The notes: a model not told the origin generated them from the sequence alone. 64,000 nucleotides of DNA from Streptomyces sulphureus DSM 40104 (GCF_000381025.1 NZ_KB905819.1:124001-188000); one strand, 5' to 3'; positions 50,255-60,400 are shown, numbered from the stretch's first letter. Translations and numbers: made by a program.

Positions 50255-52063
50255 GTGCGGAAGGCGATGAGGCGCCCCGAGGACGCCGGGCTGCTGGAAG
50301 GAGCGCGCGAGCGCCGGGTGAGCAGCGGAGACGTGGAGCTGTGCGTGGCCGAGCTCGGCGATCCGGAGCGGCCGACGATCGTCCTGGTGCACGGCTACCC
50401 GGACAGCAAAGAGGTCTGGTCGCTCGTGTCCGAGCGGTTGCAGGAGCGGTTCCACGTGGTCCTCTACGACGTCAGGGGCTGCGGCCGATCCACCGCTCCC
50501 AAGCCGCTCCGCGGCGGCTTCACCCTGGAGAAGCTCACCGACGACTTCCTCGCAGTCGCCGACGCGGTGAGCCCGGGCGAGCCCGTCCATCTCGTCGGCC
50601 ACGACTGGGGATCGGTGCAGGCGTGGGAGTTCGCCACAGCCAAGCGGGCGGCGGGGCGGATCGCGAGCTTCACCTCCGTCTCAGGGCCCTCGCTCGACCA
50701 CCTCGGCCACTGGATGAAACGCCGCGCCATGCGCCCCACCCCGCGTCGGGCGGCCCAACTCCTCGGCCAGAGCGCGAAATCCTGGTACGTCTACCTGCTC
50801 CACACCCCCGCCCTCCCCGAAATCGCCTGGCGCGGAGCGCTCGGCAAGGGCTGGCCCACGATCCTCCGGCGTCTTGAGAAAGTCCCCGCCGGCCCGTACC
50901 CGACGCCCTCGCTCCCGCGTGACGCCTCGCACGGAGCCTGGCTCTACCGGGACAACATCCGCACCAGACTCCGCCGCCCCCGCCAGGACTGCCACGCCCA
51001 CGCCCCGGTACAACTGATCAGCCCCACAGGCGACATCTTCCTCAGCCGGCACGTCTACGACGACCTCGACGAGTGGGCACCCTCGCTGACGCGCCGCACC
51101 CTGCCCACGAGGCACTGGGCCCCGCGTACCAGGCCCGATCAACTGGCCTCCTGGATCGCGGAGTTCGTGGACGCCCAGCGCCGCGGCCGGAACCCGGAGC
51201 CCGCCGAGGAGCCGCGCAGCCCGCACGCCGACAGGTTCGCCGGGCAGCTAGTGCTCGTCACCGGTGCCGCGAGCGGGATCGGGCGCGCCACCCTCTTCTC
51301 GTTCGCGGAGGCGGGCGCGCGCGTCATCGCCGTCGATCGGGACGCCGAGGGCGCTGCGCGGGCCGCCGACGCGGCCAGACTGATCGGCGCTCCCCGGGCC
51401 TGGTCCGAGAACGTCGACGTGTCCGACGCACAGGCGATGGAGGAGCTCGCGGAGAAGGTCGCGCAGGAGTACGGCACCGTCGACGTACTCGTCAACAACG
51501 CCGGCATCGGGGTCACCGGCTCCTTCCTCGACACGGACGTCGAGGAGTGGCAGCGCACTCTGGACGTCAACCTGTGGGGCGTCATCCACGGCTGCCGGCT
51601 CTTCGGCAGGCAGATGGCGGAGCGCGGGCAGGGCGGGCACATCGTCAACACCGCCTCGGCCGCGGCCTTCCAGCCCTCGCGTGCCCTTCCCGCGTACGCC
51701 ACCTCGAAGGCCGCGGTGCTCATGCTCTCCGAGTGCCTACGTGCCGAGCTGGCCGGTCAGGACATCGGAGTCTCCGCCATATGCCCGGGTATCGTCAGCA
51801 CGGGGATAGCCGGCACCGCTCACTTCGTCGGCTCGGCCGAAAGAGAGGAGGAGGCCCTCCGCCGACGCACCTCCCGTTTGTACCGCATACGCAACTACCC
51901 ACCGGAGAAGGTGGCTCGGGCCGTGGTGCGCGCGGTCGTCCGCAACCAGGCGGTGGTGGCCGTGACCCCGGAGGCCCGGAGCGCCCGCTTCCTCTCGAAG
52001 GTGATGCCGGGATCGCTGCGTGCGCTGGCGAGGGTGAATCCGCTGAGCAGGGCCTCCAAGTAG
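50255..52063 (+). CDS. Alpha/beta hydrolase fused to short-chain dehydrogenase
   Basis: A 602-residue two-domain enzyme. Residues about 15-310 are an alpha/beta hydrolase resembling epoxide hydrolase/dehalogenase types: HGYPDSKEVW oxyanion motif and nucleophile elbow VGHDWGSVQAW with Asp in place of Ser. Residues about 330-600 are a classical SDR with the NAD(P) motif LVTGAASGIGRAT, NNAGIGVTG, and catalytic Y/K in YATSKAAVL. Fusions of this order exist in mycobacteria and Streptomyces but have no clear reaction; oxidation and hydrolysis of a lipid-like or steroid-like substrate is a guess. GTG 50255 and ATG 50267 are both possible starts; GGTGGGG precedes the first. Confidence 0.88.
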   Translation: MRKAMRRPEDAGLLEGARERRVSSGDVELCVAELGDPERPTIVLVHGYPDSKEVWSLVSERLQERFHVVLYDVRGCGRSTAPKPLRGGFTLEKLTDDFLAVADAVSPGEPVHLVGHDWGSVQAWEFATAKRAAGRIASFTSVSGPSLDHLGHWMKRRAMRPTPRRAAQLLGQSAKSWYVYLLHTPALPEIAWRGALGKGWPTILRRLEKVPAGPYPTPSLPRDASHGAWLYRDNIRTRLRRPRQDCHAHAPVQLISPTGDIFLSRHVYDDLDEWAPSLTRRTLPTRHWAPRTRPDQLASWIAEFVDAQRRGRNPEPAEEPRSPHADRFAGQLVLVTGAASGIGRATLFSFAEAGARVIAVDRDAEGAARAADAARLIGAPRAWSENVDVSDAQAMEELAEKVAQEYGTVDVLVNNAGIGVTGSFLDTDVEEWQRTLDVNLWGVIHGCRLFGRQMAERGQGGHIVNTASAAAFQPSRALPAYATSKAAVLMLSECLRAELAGQDIGVSAICPGIVSTGIAGTAHFVGSAEREEEALRRRTSRLYRIRNYPPEKVARAVVRAVVRNQAVVAVTPEARSARFLSKVMPGSLRALARVNPLSRASK

Positions 52064-52357
52064 CACGTGAAAAGGGGGCGTTGAGCGCGCGGGGAGAGAG
52101 CGGACCGGAAGGGCGCACGTCGGCTTGCTGCCACTCCCGGGGCTGGCGGGTGGCCGGAGTCCCGGTGGGGCGGCCGCCGCGGCTGTGCGCCGGCCCGCCA
52201 CGAGCGGCGGTCGGTGGCCGGCTGTACGGCCGTCCGGTGCGGTCCGTCGTTGACCGCCCCGAGAGCTGTCGGGCGGCTCCCGGCGGCAGCCCCCGGACGC
52301 GCCGACGTGCTTGCTGTGGAGACTGGTTGCACGAGCCGTGAGGAGAAAGGAGGCCCG

Positions 52358-53320
52358 ATGGCGGAGACCGAGTACCGCATAGAAGAGCTGTCGCAGCGCA
52401 GCGGCGCCACCGTGCGGACCATAAGGGCCTACCAGGATCGCGGTCTACTCCCCAGGCCCGAGCGCCGCGGTCGGGCCAACGTCTACGACGACACCCACCT
52501 CGCGCGGCTGCACCAGATAGCGGAGCTCCTGGAGCGCGGATACACACTGGCGTCGATAAAGGACCTCCTCAGCGCCTGGGACGAGGGCCGGGGCCTCGGC
52601 GGAGTGCTCGGCCTCGTCGCCGAGGTCGAAGGGCCGTGGACCGACGAGGTCTCCGGCAGGGTCTCGCGTGCCGAGCTCGACGAGCTCTTCGAGGGAGGGC
52701 GACACGACGAAGCCGTCGACGAGGCTGTCGAGGAGGCGGTCGCCCTCGGGGTGCTCGTACCGGTCCCCGAGGCCCCCGGCGACTTCCTCGTGCCGAGCCC
52801 GCAGGAGCTTGCCGTCGCGGCCGAACTCCACCGTGCCGGTGTCCCGTTGCTCGCAGTCACCGAGCATCTGCGGGAGCTGCGAAGCCAGATGGAACACATC
52901 GCGGCCCGATTTCTCGACTTCACCAACGAGCACGTCTTCACCCGCTACCTGGCGGGCCGCCCGGGTGAGGAGGACGCTGCCGAAGCCGCCGACCTCGTGC
53001 GACGTCTCCGCCCGCTCGCCCAGCAGGCGGTGGAAGCCGAACTCGCCCGCGCCATGCGTCTCCTCGCCGCCCGCAACCTCCGTGACCACCTGCGGTCGGC
53101 CGCCGCAGCACCGTCCCCGAGCGGGGAGCGTCTCGTCCCCGTGCGCCTGCCGGCGGGCACCGTGGAGGCGGTCGGCCGCCTCGTCGGTGAGAAACACGTC
53201 GGGGAGTTCCTCACGGCGGCAGCCGAACGCGAGGTCAACGCACGCACGATGGACCATCTCACGGCCAACGGCCCGGAAGCCGACGCCTCGTCCCGGGCGT
53301 CACAGCCCGCGAACGGCTAG
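52358..53320 (+). CDS. MerR-family transcription regulator with large C-terminal domain
   Basis: A 320-residue regulator. The N-terminal MerR winged helix (about 6-75) shows YRIEELSQRSGATVRTIRAYQDRGLLPRP and ERGYTLASIKDLLSAW. The C-terminal 240 residues form a long helical domain without a recognised ligand module: acidic segments, VAAELHRAGVPLLAVTEHLRELRSQM and HIAARFLDFTNEHVFTRYL, then a Pro/Arg-rich end. The size is larger than ordinary metal-sensing MerR proteins and no metal-binding Cys is seen. AGGAGGCCCG ribosome site. It may regulate the preceding hydrolase-SDR gene or itself. Confidence 0.88.
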   Translation: MAETEYRIEELSQRSGATVRTIRAYQDRGLLPRPERRGRANVYDDTHLARLHQIAELLERGYTLASIKDLLSAWDEGRGLGGVLGLVAEVEGPWTDEVSGRVSRAELDELFEGGRHDEAVDEAVEEAVALGVLVPVPEAPGDFLVPSPQELAVAAELHRAGVPLLAVTEHLRELRSQMEHIAARFLDFTNEHVFTRYLAGRPGEEDAAEAADLVRRLRPLAQQAVEAELARAMRLLAARNLRDHLRSAAAAPSPSGERLVPVRLPAGTVEAVGRLVGEKHVGEFLTAAAEREVNARTMDHLTANGPEADASSRASQPANG

Positions 53321-53424
53321 CCGCGGGCTCGCAGTTCGCGCCCGTCGGTCCTCGCACCGCACCCGCTGCCAGCCTCGTCGTGCCGCACGCCGACCGCACC
53401 GCTCGCCCGAGCGCAACCGGTGCA

Positions 53425-53430
53425 TAGGCT
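53425..53430 (+). promoter_or_regulatory. Possible -10 element for leaderless oxidoreductase mRNA
   Basis: TAGGCT, six bases, then the ATG at 53437: the same geometry as upstream of the Uma2-family gene. No Shine-Dalgarno sequence precedes the ATG. No convincing -35. Confidence 0.4.
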
Positions 53431-53436
53431 CCTCCC

Positions 53437-54336
53437 ATGACGCCGCGCCTGAGTACCGTGATCCTGCCCGTCCGCCGCTGGTCGGAAGGGGGCCGCGACG
53501 AATGGACGCGCGCCGAGGAGCTGGGTTTCCACGCCGCGTACACCTACGACCACCTCTCCTGGCGAAGCTTCCGCGACGGCCCGTGGTTCGGCGCCCTCCC
53601 CACGCTCACGGCCGCCGCGACGGCCACCGACCGCCTGCGCCTCGGCACCCTTGTCACCTCGCCCAACTTCCGCCATCCCGTCAGCCTCGCCAAGGAGTTG
53701 ATCTCGCTCGACGACATCTCGGAGGGGCGCGTCACCCTCGGCATCGGCGCAGGCGGGAGCGGCTTCGACGCCACGGCGCTCGGTCAGGCGGCGTGGTCCG
53801 CACGGCAGCGCGCCGACCGCTTCACCGAGTTCGTCCCGCTGCTCGACCGCCTGCTCACGGAGGACGAGGTCACGCACGAGGGGTCCTACTACTCCGCTCA
53901 CGAGGCCCGGAACATCCCGGGCTGCGTCCAGCGCCCCCGCCTCCCCTTCGCCGTCGCCGCGACCGGTCCGCGTGGCCTGCGCCTGGCGGCGAGGTACGGC
54001 CAGGCATGGGTCACCACAGGCGACCCGAAGACATTCGACGCCGGCTCCGAGGAGTCCCTCGCCGCCGTCGCCGGACAGGTGTCCCGGCTCCGGTCGGCCT
54101 GCGCCGAAGTCGACCGCGACCCGGAGGAGTTGGAGAAGGTCCTGCTCACAGGCTTCACACCGGAGCGCGCCACGTTCCTCGACTCCCTCGACGCGTTTGT
54201 CGACTTCGCAGGACGCCACGCCTCCCTCGGCTTCACCGAGATCGTCGTACACGCCCCGATCCCCGACTCCCCCTTCGCGGCCGACCCAGCCGTCTTCGAA
54301 CGCATCGCCACCGAGGCCCCGGACCAACTCGCCTGA
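53437..54336 (+). CDS. LLM class (luciferase-like) flavin-dependent oxidoreductase
   Basis: A 299-residue TIM-barrel enzyme of the bacterial luciferase superfamily, F420- or FMN-dependent. Visible family elements are HAAYTYDHLSWRSF, LRLGTLVTSPNFRHPVSLAKEL, DDISEGRVTLGIGAGGSG and the C-terminal FTEIVVHAP strand. F420-dependent members are common in Streptomyces. The motif RHPVSLAKEL fits cofactor-binding strands, but the cofactor cannot be decided here. It lies alone, downstream of the MerR gene by 116 bp. Confidence 0.9.
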   Translation: MTPRLSTVILPVRRWSEGGRDEWTRAEELGFHAAYTYDHLSWRSFRDGPWFGALPTLTAAATATDRLRLGTLVTSPNFRHPVSLAKELISLDDISEGRVTLGIGAGGSGFDATALGQAAWSARQRADRFTEFVPLLDRLLTEDEVTHEGSYYSAHEARNIPGCVQRPRLPFAVAATGPRGLRLAARYGQAWVTTGDPKTFDAGSEESLAAVAGQVSRLRSACAEVDRDPEELEKVLLTGFTPERATFLDSLDAFVDFAGRHASLGFTEIVVHAPIPDSPFAADPAVFERIATEAPDQLA

Positions 54337-54755
54337 CGACGCCGCCTCGCAGCGAGAAGCCACAATCCCCACCGCTCTCCGCGGAGGCGAGCCGATGCGC
54401 TGTCTCGGCCCGCACGTTCGCAAGGCGAGGAGTTCGGCCCGATCCCTCCACTACGCGGACGGCACGCGTCCCCGGCACCACCAGGACAGGCACAGACGAG
54501 CCGGGTCAAAAGCGCGGGACACCGCCCGTACGAACCCGTACGCCGCCCCCCCCCGGCGGCCGGCACCGAGAGCGACCGGCGGCAGGGCTGCCCGACGCAC
54601 GGTCGGCGCCGCGTACGGGCAGCCGTCACACGCGTGCGCCTGACGAGAGAGCCGCCGACCCCACCCGAAGGACCGGCAGGACGGCAGCCACGCACGCCAC
54701 CGCACCCGCAGCACTCAAAGGCGCAAGCACGACGCGAGCGCCCCTCAGCCCTCTC
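54337..54755. other. Convergent interval with a C9 run
   Basis: 419 bp between the oxidoreductase and PspAB genes, which converge. A run of nine C (54546-54554) is flanked by GCCGCC and GGCGGC, which could pair as a weak hairpin. The run is a candidate for replication slippage or sequencing error. No gene is recognised. Confidence 0.45.
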
Positions 54756-55349
54756 TCACAGCCCCGGAGCCCCCCACACGGGAAACCAGCGCCCGAGGTC
54801 CTGCTCGATCGGCAACTCCCCCGAGAGCAGCCCGCGGACCTGGAGCTCCAGCGGGTTGTCCCGCCGCTCGGCGGCGCCGGGCATCGGCGCGAACGGGTAG
54901 AAGGTGCCGCGCTTGTAGAGGTAGACGAGGCCGAGCCCGCGCGCCCCGTCCTGTTCGTGGAAGCCGACGAGCGAGCAGAGTAGCTGCGGTCCGAACCCCG
55001 CGTCCGCGAGAAGCGTGTTGACGGCGTGCAGGTCGTTGACGAGCTCGGCGGTCTCCTCGGGGCCGTGACGCGCGATGAGCCAGGTGTAGCCGTACTGGTC
55101 CTGGCTGAACTCGACGGGGATGCCGGTACCGCCCTCGCCCGCGTCGGCGTCGAGAAGCGCGCGGACCTCCTGCTGGAGCCGCGAGAACGCCCCGCCTTCG
55201 ACGCTCGCGAAGCAGACGGCGCCGACCCCGGTGGGCACGAACCCCGCGCCGGCCTGGAGCGTCACCGCGGCCGACGGGAGCGCGAAGAGCTGCTCGAGAT
55301 CGGGCCGGACGGGTTTGCTGCGTCCGAGGAGGGCGTCGAGGAAACCCAC
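54756..55349 (-). CDS. pspAB: PspA-associated protein PspAB
   Basis: A 197-residue cytoplasmic protein. The start GTG-GGT-TTC gives the family N-terminus MGFLDALLGRSKPVRPDLEQLFALPSA; later GYTWLIARHGPEETAELVNDLHAVNT and the ending PIEQDLGRWFPVWGAPGL fit PspAB, annotated as a PspA-associated protein in actinomycetes. It usually sits next to htpX, as here (8 bp from its stop), implying a shared response to envelope stress. No pspA gene is in the window. GGAAGG lies twelve bases upstream of the start. Confidence 0.88.
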   Translation of the reverse strand: MGFLDALLGRSKPVRPDLEQLFALPSAAVTLQAGAGFVPTGVGAVCFASVEGGAFSRLQQEVRALLDADAGEGGTGIPVEFSQDQYGYTWLIARHGPEETAELVNDLHAVNTLLADAGFGPQLLCSLVGFHEQDGARGLGLVYLYKRGTFYPFAPMPGAAERRDNPLELQVRGLLSGELPIEQDLGRWFPVWGAPGL

Positions 55350-55356
55350 GCGTGCG

Positions 55357-56262
55357 TCACCTTCCGAGTTGGGCCGAGATCCGGCCGAGTTGGTCGAGCC
55401 GCTTCTCCAGCGGCGGGTGCGAGGAGAGCAGTGCCGCAAGGCTCTCACCGGAGAACGCCGGGACGAAGTAGAAGGCGTTGAACGCCTCCTGCTGACGGAG
55501 GTCGCGCGTCGGGATGCGGGACATCTCCCCGCTGATCTTGGTGAGCGCGGAGGAGAGCGCCGAGGGCTTCCCGGTGAGGAGCGCGCCCGCACGGTCGGCG
55601 GAGAGCTCCCGGTAGCGGGAGAGGAGTCGGGTGAGGAGGAAGCTCACCACGTAGACGAGGGCGCTGATCAAGGGGATGAGCAGCAGCAGGAGCTGCGCGC
55701 CGTTGTTGTTGCTGCTGCGTCCGGCCCGTCCGATCCCCGTCCACAGCGCCATGCGCGTCATCATCCCGGCGAGGACGCCGAGGAAGGAGGCGATCGTCAT
55801 CACCGCCACGTCCCGGTGGGCGACGTGGGAGAGCTCGTGGGAGAGGACGCCTTCCAGCTCGTCGGGCTCCAGCCGGCGCATCAAGCCGGTGGTCGCGCAG
55901 ACCATGGAGTTCTTCTGGTTGCGTCCGGTGGCGAAGGCGTTGGGCACGTCGGTCTCGGCGATCGCCACCCGCGGCTTGGGCATGTCCGCCAGCGCGCAGA
56001 GCCGGTCGACCGCTCCGTGGAGCTCCGGTGCCTGTTCCGGCGTGACCTCCTTGGCGCCCATGCTGAACGCGGCGATCTTGTCGCTGAACCAGAACTGTGC
56101 GACGAAGACTCCGCCCGCGATGATCAGGACCAACGGCCAGGCCCTGCCGAGCGCAACGATCAGCACCCCCACGAAGACGACGTAGAGCAGCCCGATGAAG
56201 AACATCGTGGTCACCATGCGGCGGGCAAGTCCGTGGTCGGGTGCGTACCGTGTCCGGGCCAT
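55357..56262 (-). CDS. htpX: Zinc metalloprotease HtpX
   Basis: A 301-residue M48 membrane protease of quality control. The HExxH motif is HELSH at 142-146, followed by HRD and a distal Glu (SRYRELSADRAG) as third zinc ligand. Two N-terminal helices (about 17-38, 43-60) and two later ones (about 153-172, 187-210) anchor it in the membrane with the active site inside. The ATG start MARTRYAPDHGL is typical for actinobacteria. It is the first gene of the htpX-pspAB pair. Confidence 0.95.
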   Translation of the reverse strand: MARTRYAPDHGLARRMVTTMFFIGLLYVVFVGVLIVALGRAWPLVLIIAGGVFVAQFWFSDKIAAFSMGAKEVTPEQAPELHGAVDRLCALADMPKPRVAIAETDVPNAFATGRNQKNSMVCATTGLMRRLEPDELEGVLSHELSHVAHRDVAVMTIASFLGVLAGMMTRMALWTGIGRAGRSSNNNGAQLLLLLIPLISALVYVVSFLLTRLLSRYRELSADRAGALLTGKPSALSSALTKISGEMSRIPTRDLRQQEAFNAFYFVPAFSGESLAALLSSHPPLEKRLDQLGRISAQLGR

Positions 56263-56502
56263 GGGCTCCTCGCAATCTCTCCGGAGCGGTCCCTTTCGAT
56301 TCTCCCTCCGAACGGTAGGAACGCAGAGTGCACCGGAGCCGGTGTGAGAGTCGGCACATCGTCGCTGCTCAGCGGGGTCGTGCAGGTGCTGTGCGTGGGG
56401 ATTGGGAGAGGCTGGTCCCGCGCGTCCGGTAGTGGCCGATTAGTGACTCTTGGCAACGCTCATTCGGGCGGCTTCTCGCACGCCTGTCCTGGAATATGCG
56501 CG

Positions 56503-57375
56503 ATGATGGTCCTCGTGACTTCACTCCCGGAGCTGCCGGTTCCCCCGGCCACCAGCACGGCGCTTCCGCGCCTGATCGCGACCGACCTCGACGGCACGCT
56601 GCTCAGGGACGACAAGACGGTCTCTCCACGAACCCTCAGCGCACTGGCGGCCGCCGAGGCCGCAGGGATCGAGGTGTTCTTCGTCACCGGCCGCCCGGCC
56701 CGCTGGATGGACGTCGTCAGCGAGTACGTGCACGGGCACGGCTTGGCCATCTGCGCCAACGGTGCCGCCGTCGTCGACCTCCACCACGGCGGCCGCATGG
56801 TCGACGTGCGCCCTCTGGAGCGCCCCGACGCGCTCCGCACGGTGCGTGCGCTGCGGCTGGCAGCGCCCGGCGTGACCTTCGCCGTCGAGCAGTCGACGGG
56901 CATCCACTACGAACCGGAGTACCCGCCCTTCCAGTTCGACCCGGGCGCCTCCTTCGCGCCCGCCGAGGAACTCCTCGCCGACGACCGCGCCGGCTTCACG
57001 ATCGACCCCGTGCTGAAGCTCCTCGCCCACCACCCGGACCTCGGCCCGGACGCCTTCCTCAAGCTCGGCCGCGAAGTCGCCGGTTCCTACGGGCAGTTCA
57101 CCCGCTCCAGCCCCTCGGCGCTGCTGGAGATCAGCGGCAGAGGCGTGAGCAAGGCGAGCACGCTCGCCCGCTGCTGCGCGCAGCGCGGCATCCTTGCCGA
57201 AGAGGTGGCCGCCTTCGGCGACATGCCCAACGATCTGGAGATGCTCGACTGGGCCGGCGCCTCCTACGCCATGGCCAACGCACACGCAGCCGTCCTGTCG
57301 TCGACGCGCTTCACCACCGTCTCCAACCAGGACGACGGGGTGGCCGCCGTCATCGAGTCCTACCTCGCGTCGTAG
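56503..57375 (+). CDS. Cof-type HAD-IIB family hydrolase
   Basis: A 290-residue phosphatase with a C2B cap. Motif I is LIATDLDGTLL near residue 25-35 (nucleophile Asp), motif II VFFVTGRP, motif III a Lys in the GVSKASTLARCC region and motif IV AFGDMPNDLEMLDWAG. Family members dephosphorylate sugar phosphates, flavin precursors or nucleotides; the substrate is unknown. ATG at 56503 or 56506 or GTG at 56515 could each start the gene. It is convergent with cydDC, with a hairpin in between. Confidence 0.92.
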   Translation: MMVLVTSLPELPVPPATSTALPRLIATDLDGTLLRDDKTVSPRTLSALAAAEAAGIEVFFVTGRPARWMDVVSEYVHGHGLAICANGAAVVDLHHGGRMVDVRPLERPDALRTVRALRLAAPGVTFAVEQSTGIHYEPEYPPFQFDPGASFAPAEELLADDRAGFTIDPVLKLLAHHPDLGPDAFLKLGREVAGSYGQFTRSSPSALLEISGRGVSKASTLARCCAQRGILAEEVAAFGDMPNDLEMLDWAGASYAMANAHAAVLSSTRFTTVSNQDDGVAAVIESYLAS

Positions 57376-57382
57376 CCGTCAC

Positions 57383-57405
57383 GACGACGCCGGTTCGGCG
57401 CCGTC
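57383..57405. terminator. Hairpin between HAD gene and cydDC
   Basis: A 10-bp stem with one mismatch, GACGACGCCG and CGGCGCCGTC, around loop GTT. It starts eight bases past the HAD stop and lies 50 bases past the cydDC stop on the other strand, so it may serve both. Confidence 0.6.
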
Positions 57406-57454
57406 CCCGGCGAGGGAGATCCGCGGGCTCCGACGCTTTTCCGCGCTCGCTGCC

Positions 57455-60400
57455 TCAGTGCACCGCGGGCTGGTGCGGTGCGCCGGCGTGCGCCGACCCG
57501 GCCGTGCGCAACGCGTCCGCGGACTCCTCCCGCTCCAGCATCCGTGCGAACGGGCCGTCGACGGCGGCGAGTTCGCGGTACGTGCCGCGCTGCACCGCGT
57601 GCCCGCCGTCGAGGACCACCACCTCGTCGACGGCGTCGAGACCGCGGAGCCTGTGGGTGATCAGAAGTGTGGTGCGGCCTTCGGTCGCGGTGAGGAGATC
57701 CCGGGTGAGCGCGTCGGCCGTGGGCAGGTCGAGGTGCTCGGCGGGTTCGTCGAGGAGGAGCACGGGGAAGCCGGCGAGGAGCGCCCTGGCGAGGGCGACG
57801 CGTTGGCGCTGCCCGCCCGAGAGGCGGGTACCGCGCTCGCCGACGAAGGTGTCGAGGCCGTGCGGCAACGTCGCGATCCAGCCGTCCAGGCGCGCGGCCG
57901 AGAGCGCGGCGCGGAGTTCGGCGTCGGAGCTTTCCGGGCGGGCGAGGAGGAGGTTCTCGCGCAGCGTCGAGTCGAAGAGGTGCGCGTCCTGGGCGCAGAG
58001 TCCCACGTACCGGCGCACGGTGTCCCCTGCGAGCCCTTCCCGTCCCAGCGCGGGGACGCCGCCGAGCGTGTAGCTGCCGTGCTCGGGGTCGAGGAAGCGG
58101 AGCAGCGCGTGGACGAGCGTCGTCTTGCCCGCTCCCGAGACGCCCACCACCGCAACCCTGCGGCCCTCGCTGAGCTCCAGGTCGAAGGAGTCGAGCGCGG
58201 CCCGCTCGGCTCCGGGGTAGCGGACGGTCAACTCGCGTACGGAGAGCGGGAAGGGGCGTGCGGGCGACGCGGCGCTCCCCTCGTCGCGCACCGGCTCCGG
58301 GGCGTCGAGCACTTCTTGGACGCGCTCCGCCGCCCGCTTGGTGCGCAGCCGGTGCTGCACGGCGAGCGGGAGGTCCGTCACGGCCTCGAAGGCGGCGAGC
58401 GGGACGAGCACCACGGCGGCGAGCCAGATCCCGTCGAGCCTGCCGTCCGCCACGGCCGCCACCCCGACCCACGCCGACGCGGCGACCGTCAACCCCGTGG
58501 TGAACGACCCGAGTCCGGTGGCGAGCGCCGTCGCGGCGGCGGAACGCGCCGTGAGCCGGGTGAGCGAGGTATCGGCGGCGCGCAGCCTGTTCAGCCGGTC
58601 CGGAAGGGCGCCGGCGACGGTGAGTTCGCCCGTGCCGGTGAGGACGTCGAGCGTACGCGTGGTGAGCGCACCGCGCGCCGGCGCGAGACGTTGCTCGACG
58701 CGCCGCGCGACGAGCGCGGTGAGCGCGGGCACCCCGACGCCCGCGACGAGCAACCCCGCGGCGAGCACCGCCCCGGCCTCCGGCAGCAGCCACCAGGTGA
58801 ACGCGGTGGCCCCGAGCGACACGAGCGCGGCGACGGCGGCCGGTTGCAGCCACCGCAAGAAGTAGTCCTGGAGCGCGTCGACGTCGGAGACGAGCCGCGA
58901 GAGCAGGTCGCCGCGGCGCGCACGTCCGAGTCCGGCAGGCGCGAGCGTCGTCAGCCGTCGGAAGACGCCGACGCGCAGCCGCGCCAGCACCCGCAGCACC
59001 GCGTCGTGCGAGACGAGCCGCTCCGCGTACCGGAAGACCGCCCGTCCGATCCCGAACGCCCGCGTCGCCGTGACGGCGACCATCAAATAGAGCACGGGCG
59101 GCTGTTGAAAGGCCCGCGAGATGAGCCACCCCGAGGTCGCCATAAGCCCGACCGCGCTCCCCAGCGCCAACGCCCCGAGCACCAGCGCGAGCCCCATGCG
59201 CCGGCGCTCAGGCCGCCCGGCAGCGCGCACGCGCGCAAGCGCCGTCCGCACAACTCCCGGCGCCCTCACACCGGTTCTGGCGCTCGCCTCACGCGGGTTC
59301 GCGCCTGACCCGTCCGCCTCCTGCGCGACGCCGCCGGTCCGGTCGTCGCCTTCAGCGACAGCGGAAGTGTGCGGGCCGTCCTGACGTACCTGCTCCGGCT
59401 CGTCGTCCGCTGCGCGCGCGACGACGTCGGCCCTGCCGCCCTCGTGGACGGTGACGCGGGGCTCGTCGGACGCACCGTTCCGCGCGTGCTCCGGCTCGTC
59501 GTCCGCTTCCGGCGCGACGACGCCGTCTCTGCCGCCGGTGGCGGTACGGGGCTCGTCGGGTGCGCTGCCCCGTGCCCTTTCGCGCGCGTGCTCAGGTTCT
59601 TCCGCTTGGCGGGCGACGACGCCAGCCCTCCCGTCGCCTTCGTGGACGGTGAAGGCGTTCGGCTCGCCTGGTGCGCCGTCCCGCGCCTCGCCGCCCCCAT
59701 CACGGAAGCCACCGCCGGCGCGCGCCCCACCGGTTGCGCCACCCCCGACGCGCACGTCCCCCGGTCCGCCCGGAACCGGCAGCCGCACCCGCGCGGGTGC
59801 GTCCGCACGCGCCCCGTCGGCTGCGCCGGTGTCCGGCAGCCGCACCACCCGGTCCGCGAGCGCCAGCAGCGCGGGCCGGTGTGCGACGAGCAGCACCGTT
59901 CGGCCCTCGGCGAGCTTGCGCACCGCCTCGACGACCGAAGCCTCCGTCTCGCCGTCGAGCGCTGCGGTGGGCTCGTCGAGGAGCAGCAGGGGGCGGTCGG
60001 CGAGGAACGCCCGTGCCAGCGCGACGCGTTGGCGCTGTCCCGCGGAGAGCCCGGTGCCGTGCTCGCCGAGGAGCGTTCCCGGCGCCAGCTCCGCCGCCGC
60101 CGCGTCGCGGAGCGCGGACACCACCTCCGCTTCCGTGGCGTCGGGACGCGCGAGGCGGACGTTCTCCGCGACCGTGCCCGCGAAGAGTTGGGGCGCCTGC
60201 GGCACCCATGCGATCTGCGTGTGGAGGCTCCGGACGCTGAAGTCCGCGGCGTCGCGCCCGTCGAGGAGCACCCGGCCGCGGTCCGGGCGCACGAACCCCA
60301 GCACCGCGGCGAGCAGCGTCGACTTGCCGGCGCCCGAGGGCCCGACGAGCGCCACTCGTTCGCCCGGCGCGACCGAAAGCGTCGTCGGCGGGAGCGAGTC

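Noticed and set aside
52065..52082. CACGTGAAAA just after the hydrolase-SDR stop as a second parS site
   Set aside because: Three mismatches to the 14-base ParB box, including positions in the left arm; not better than chance.
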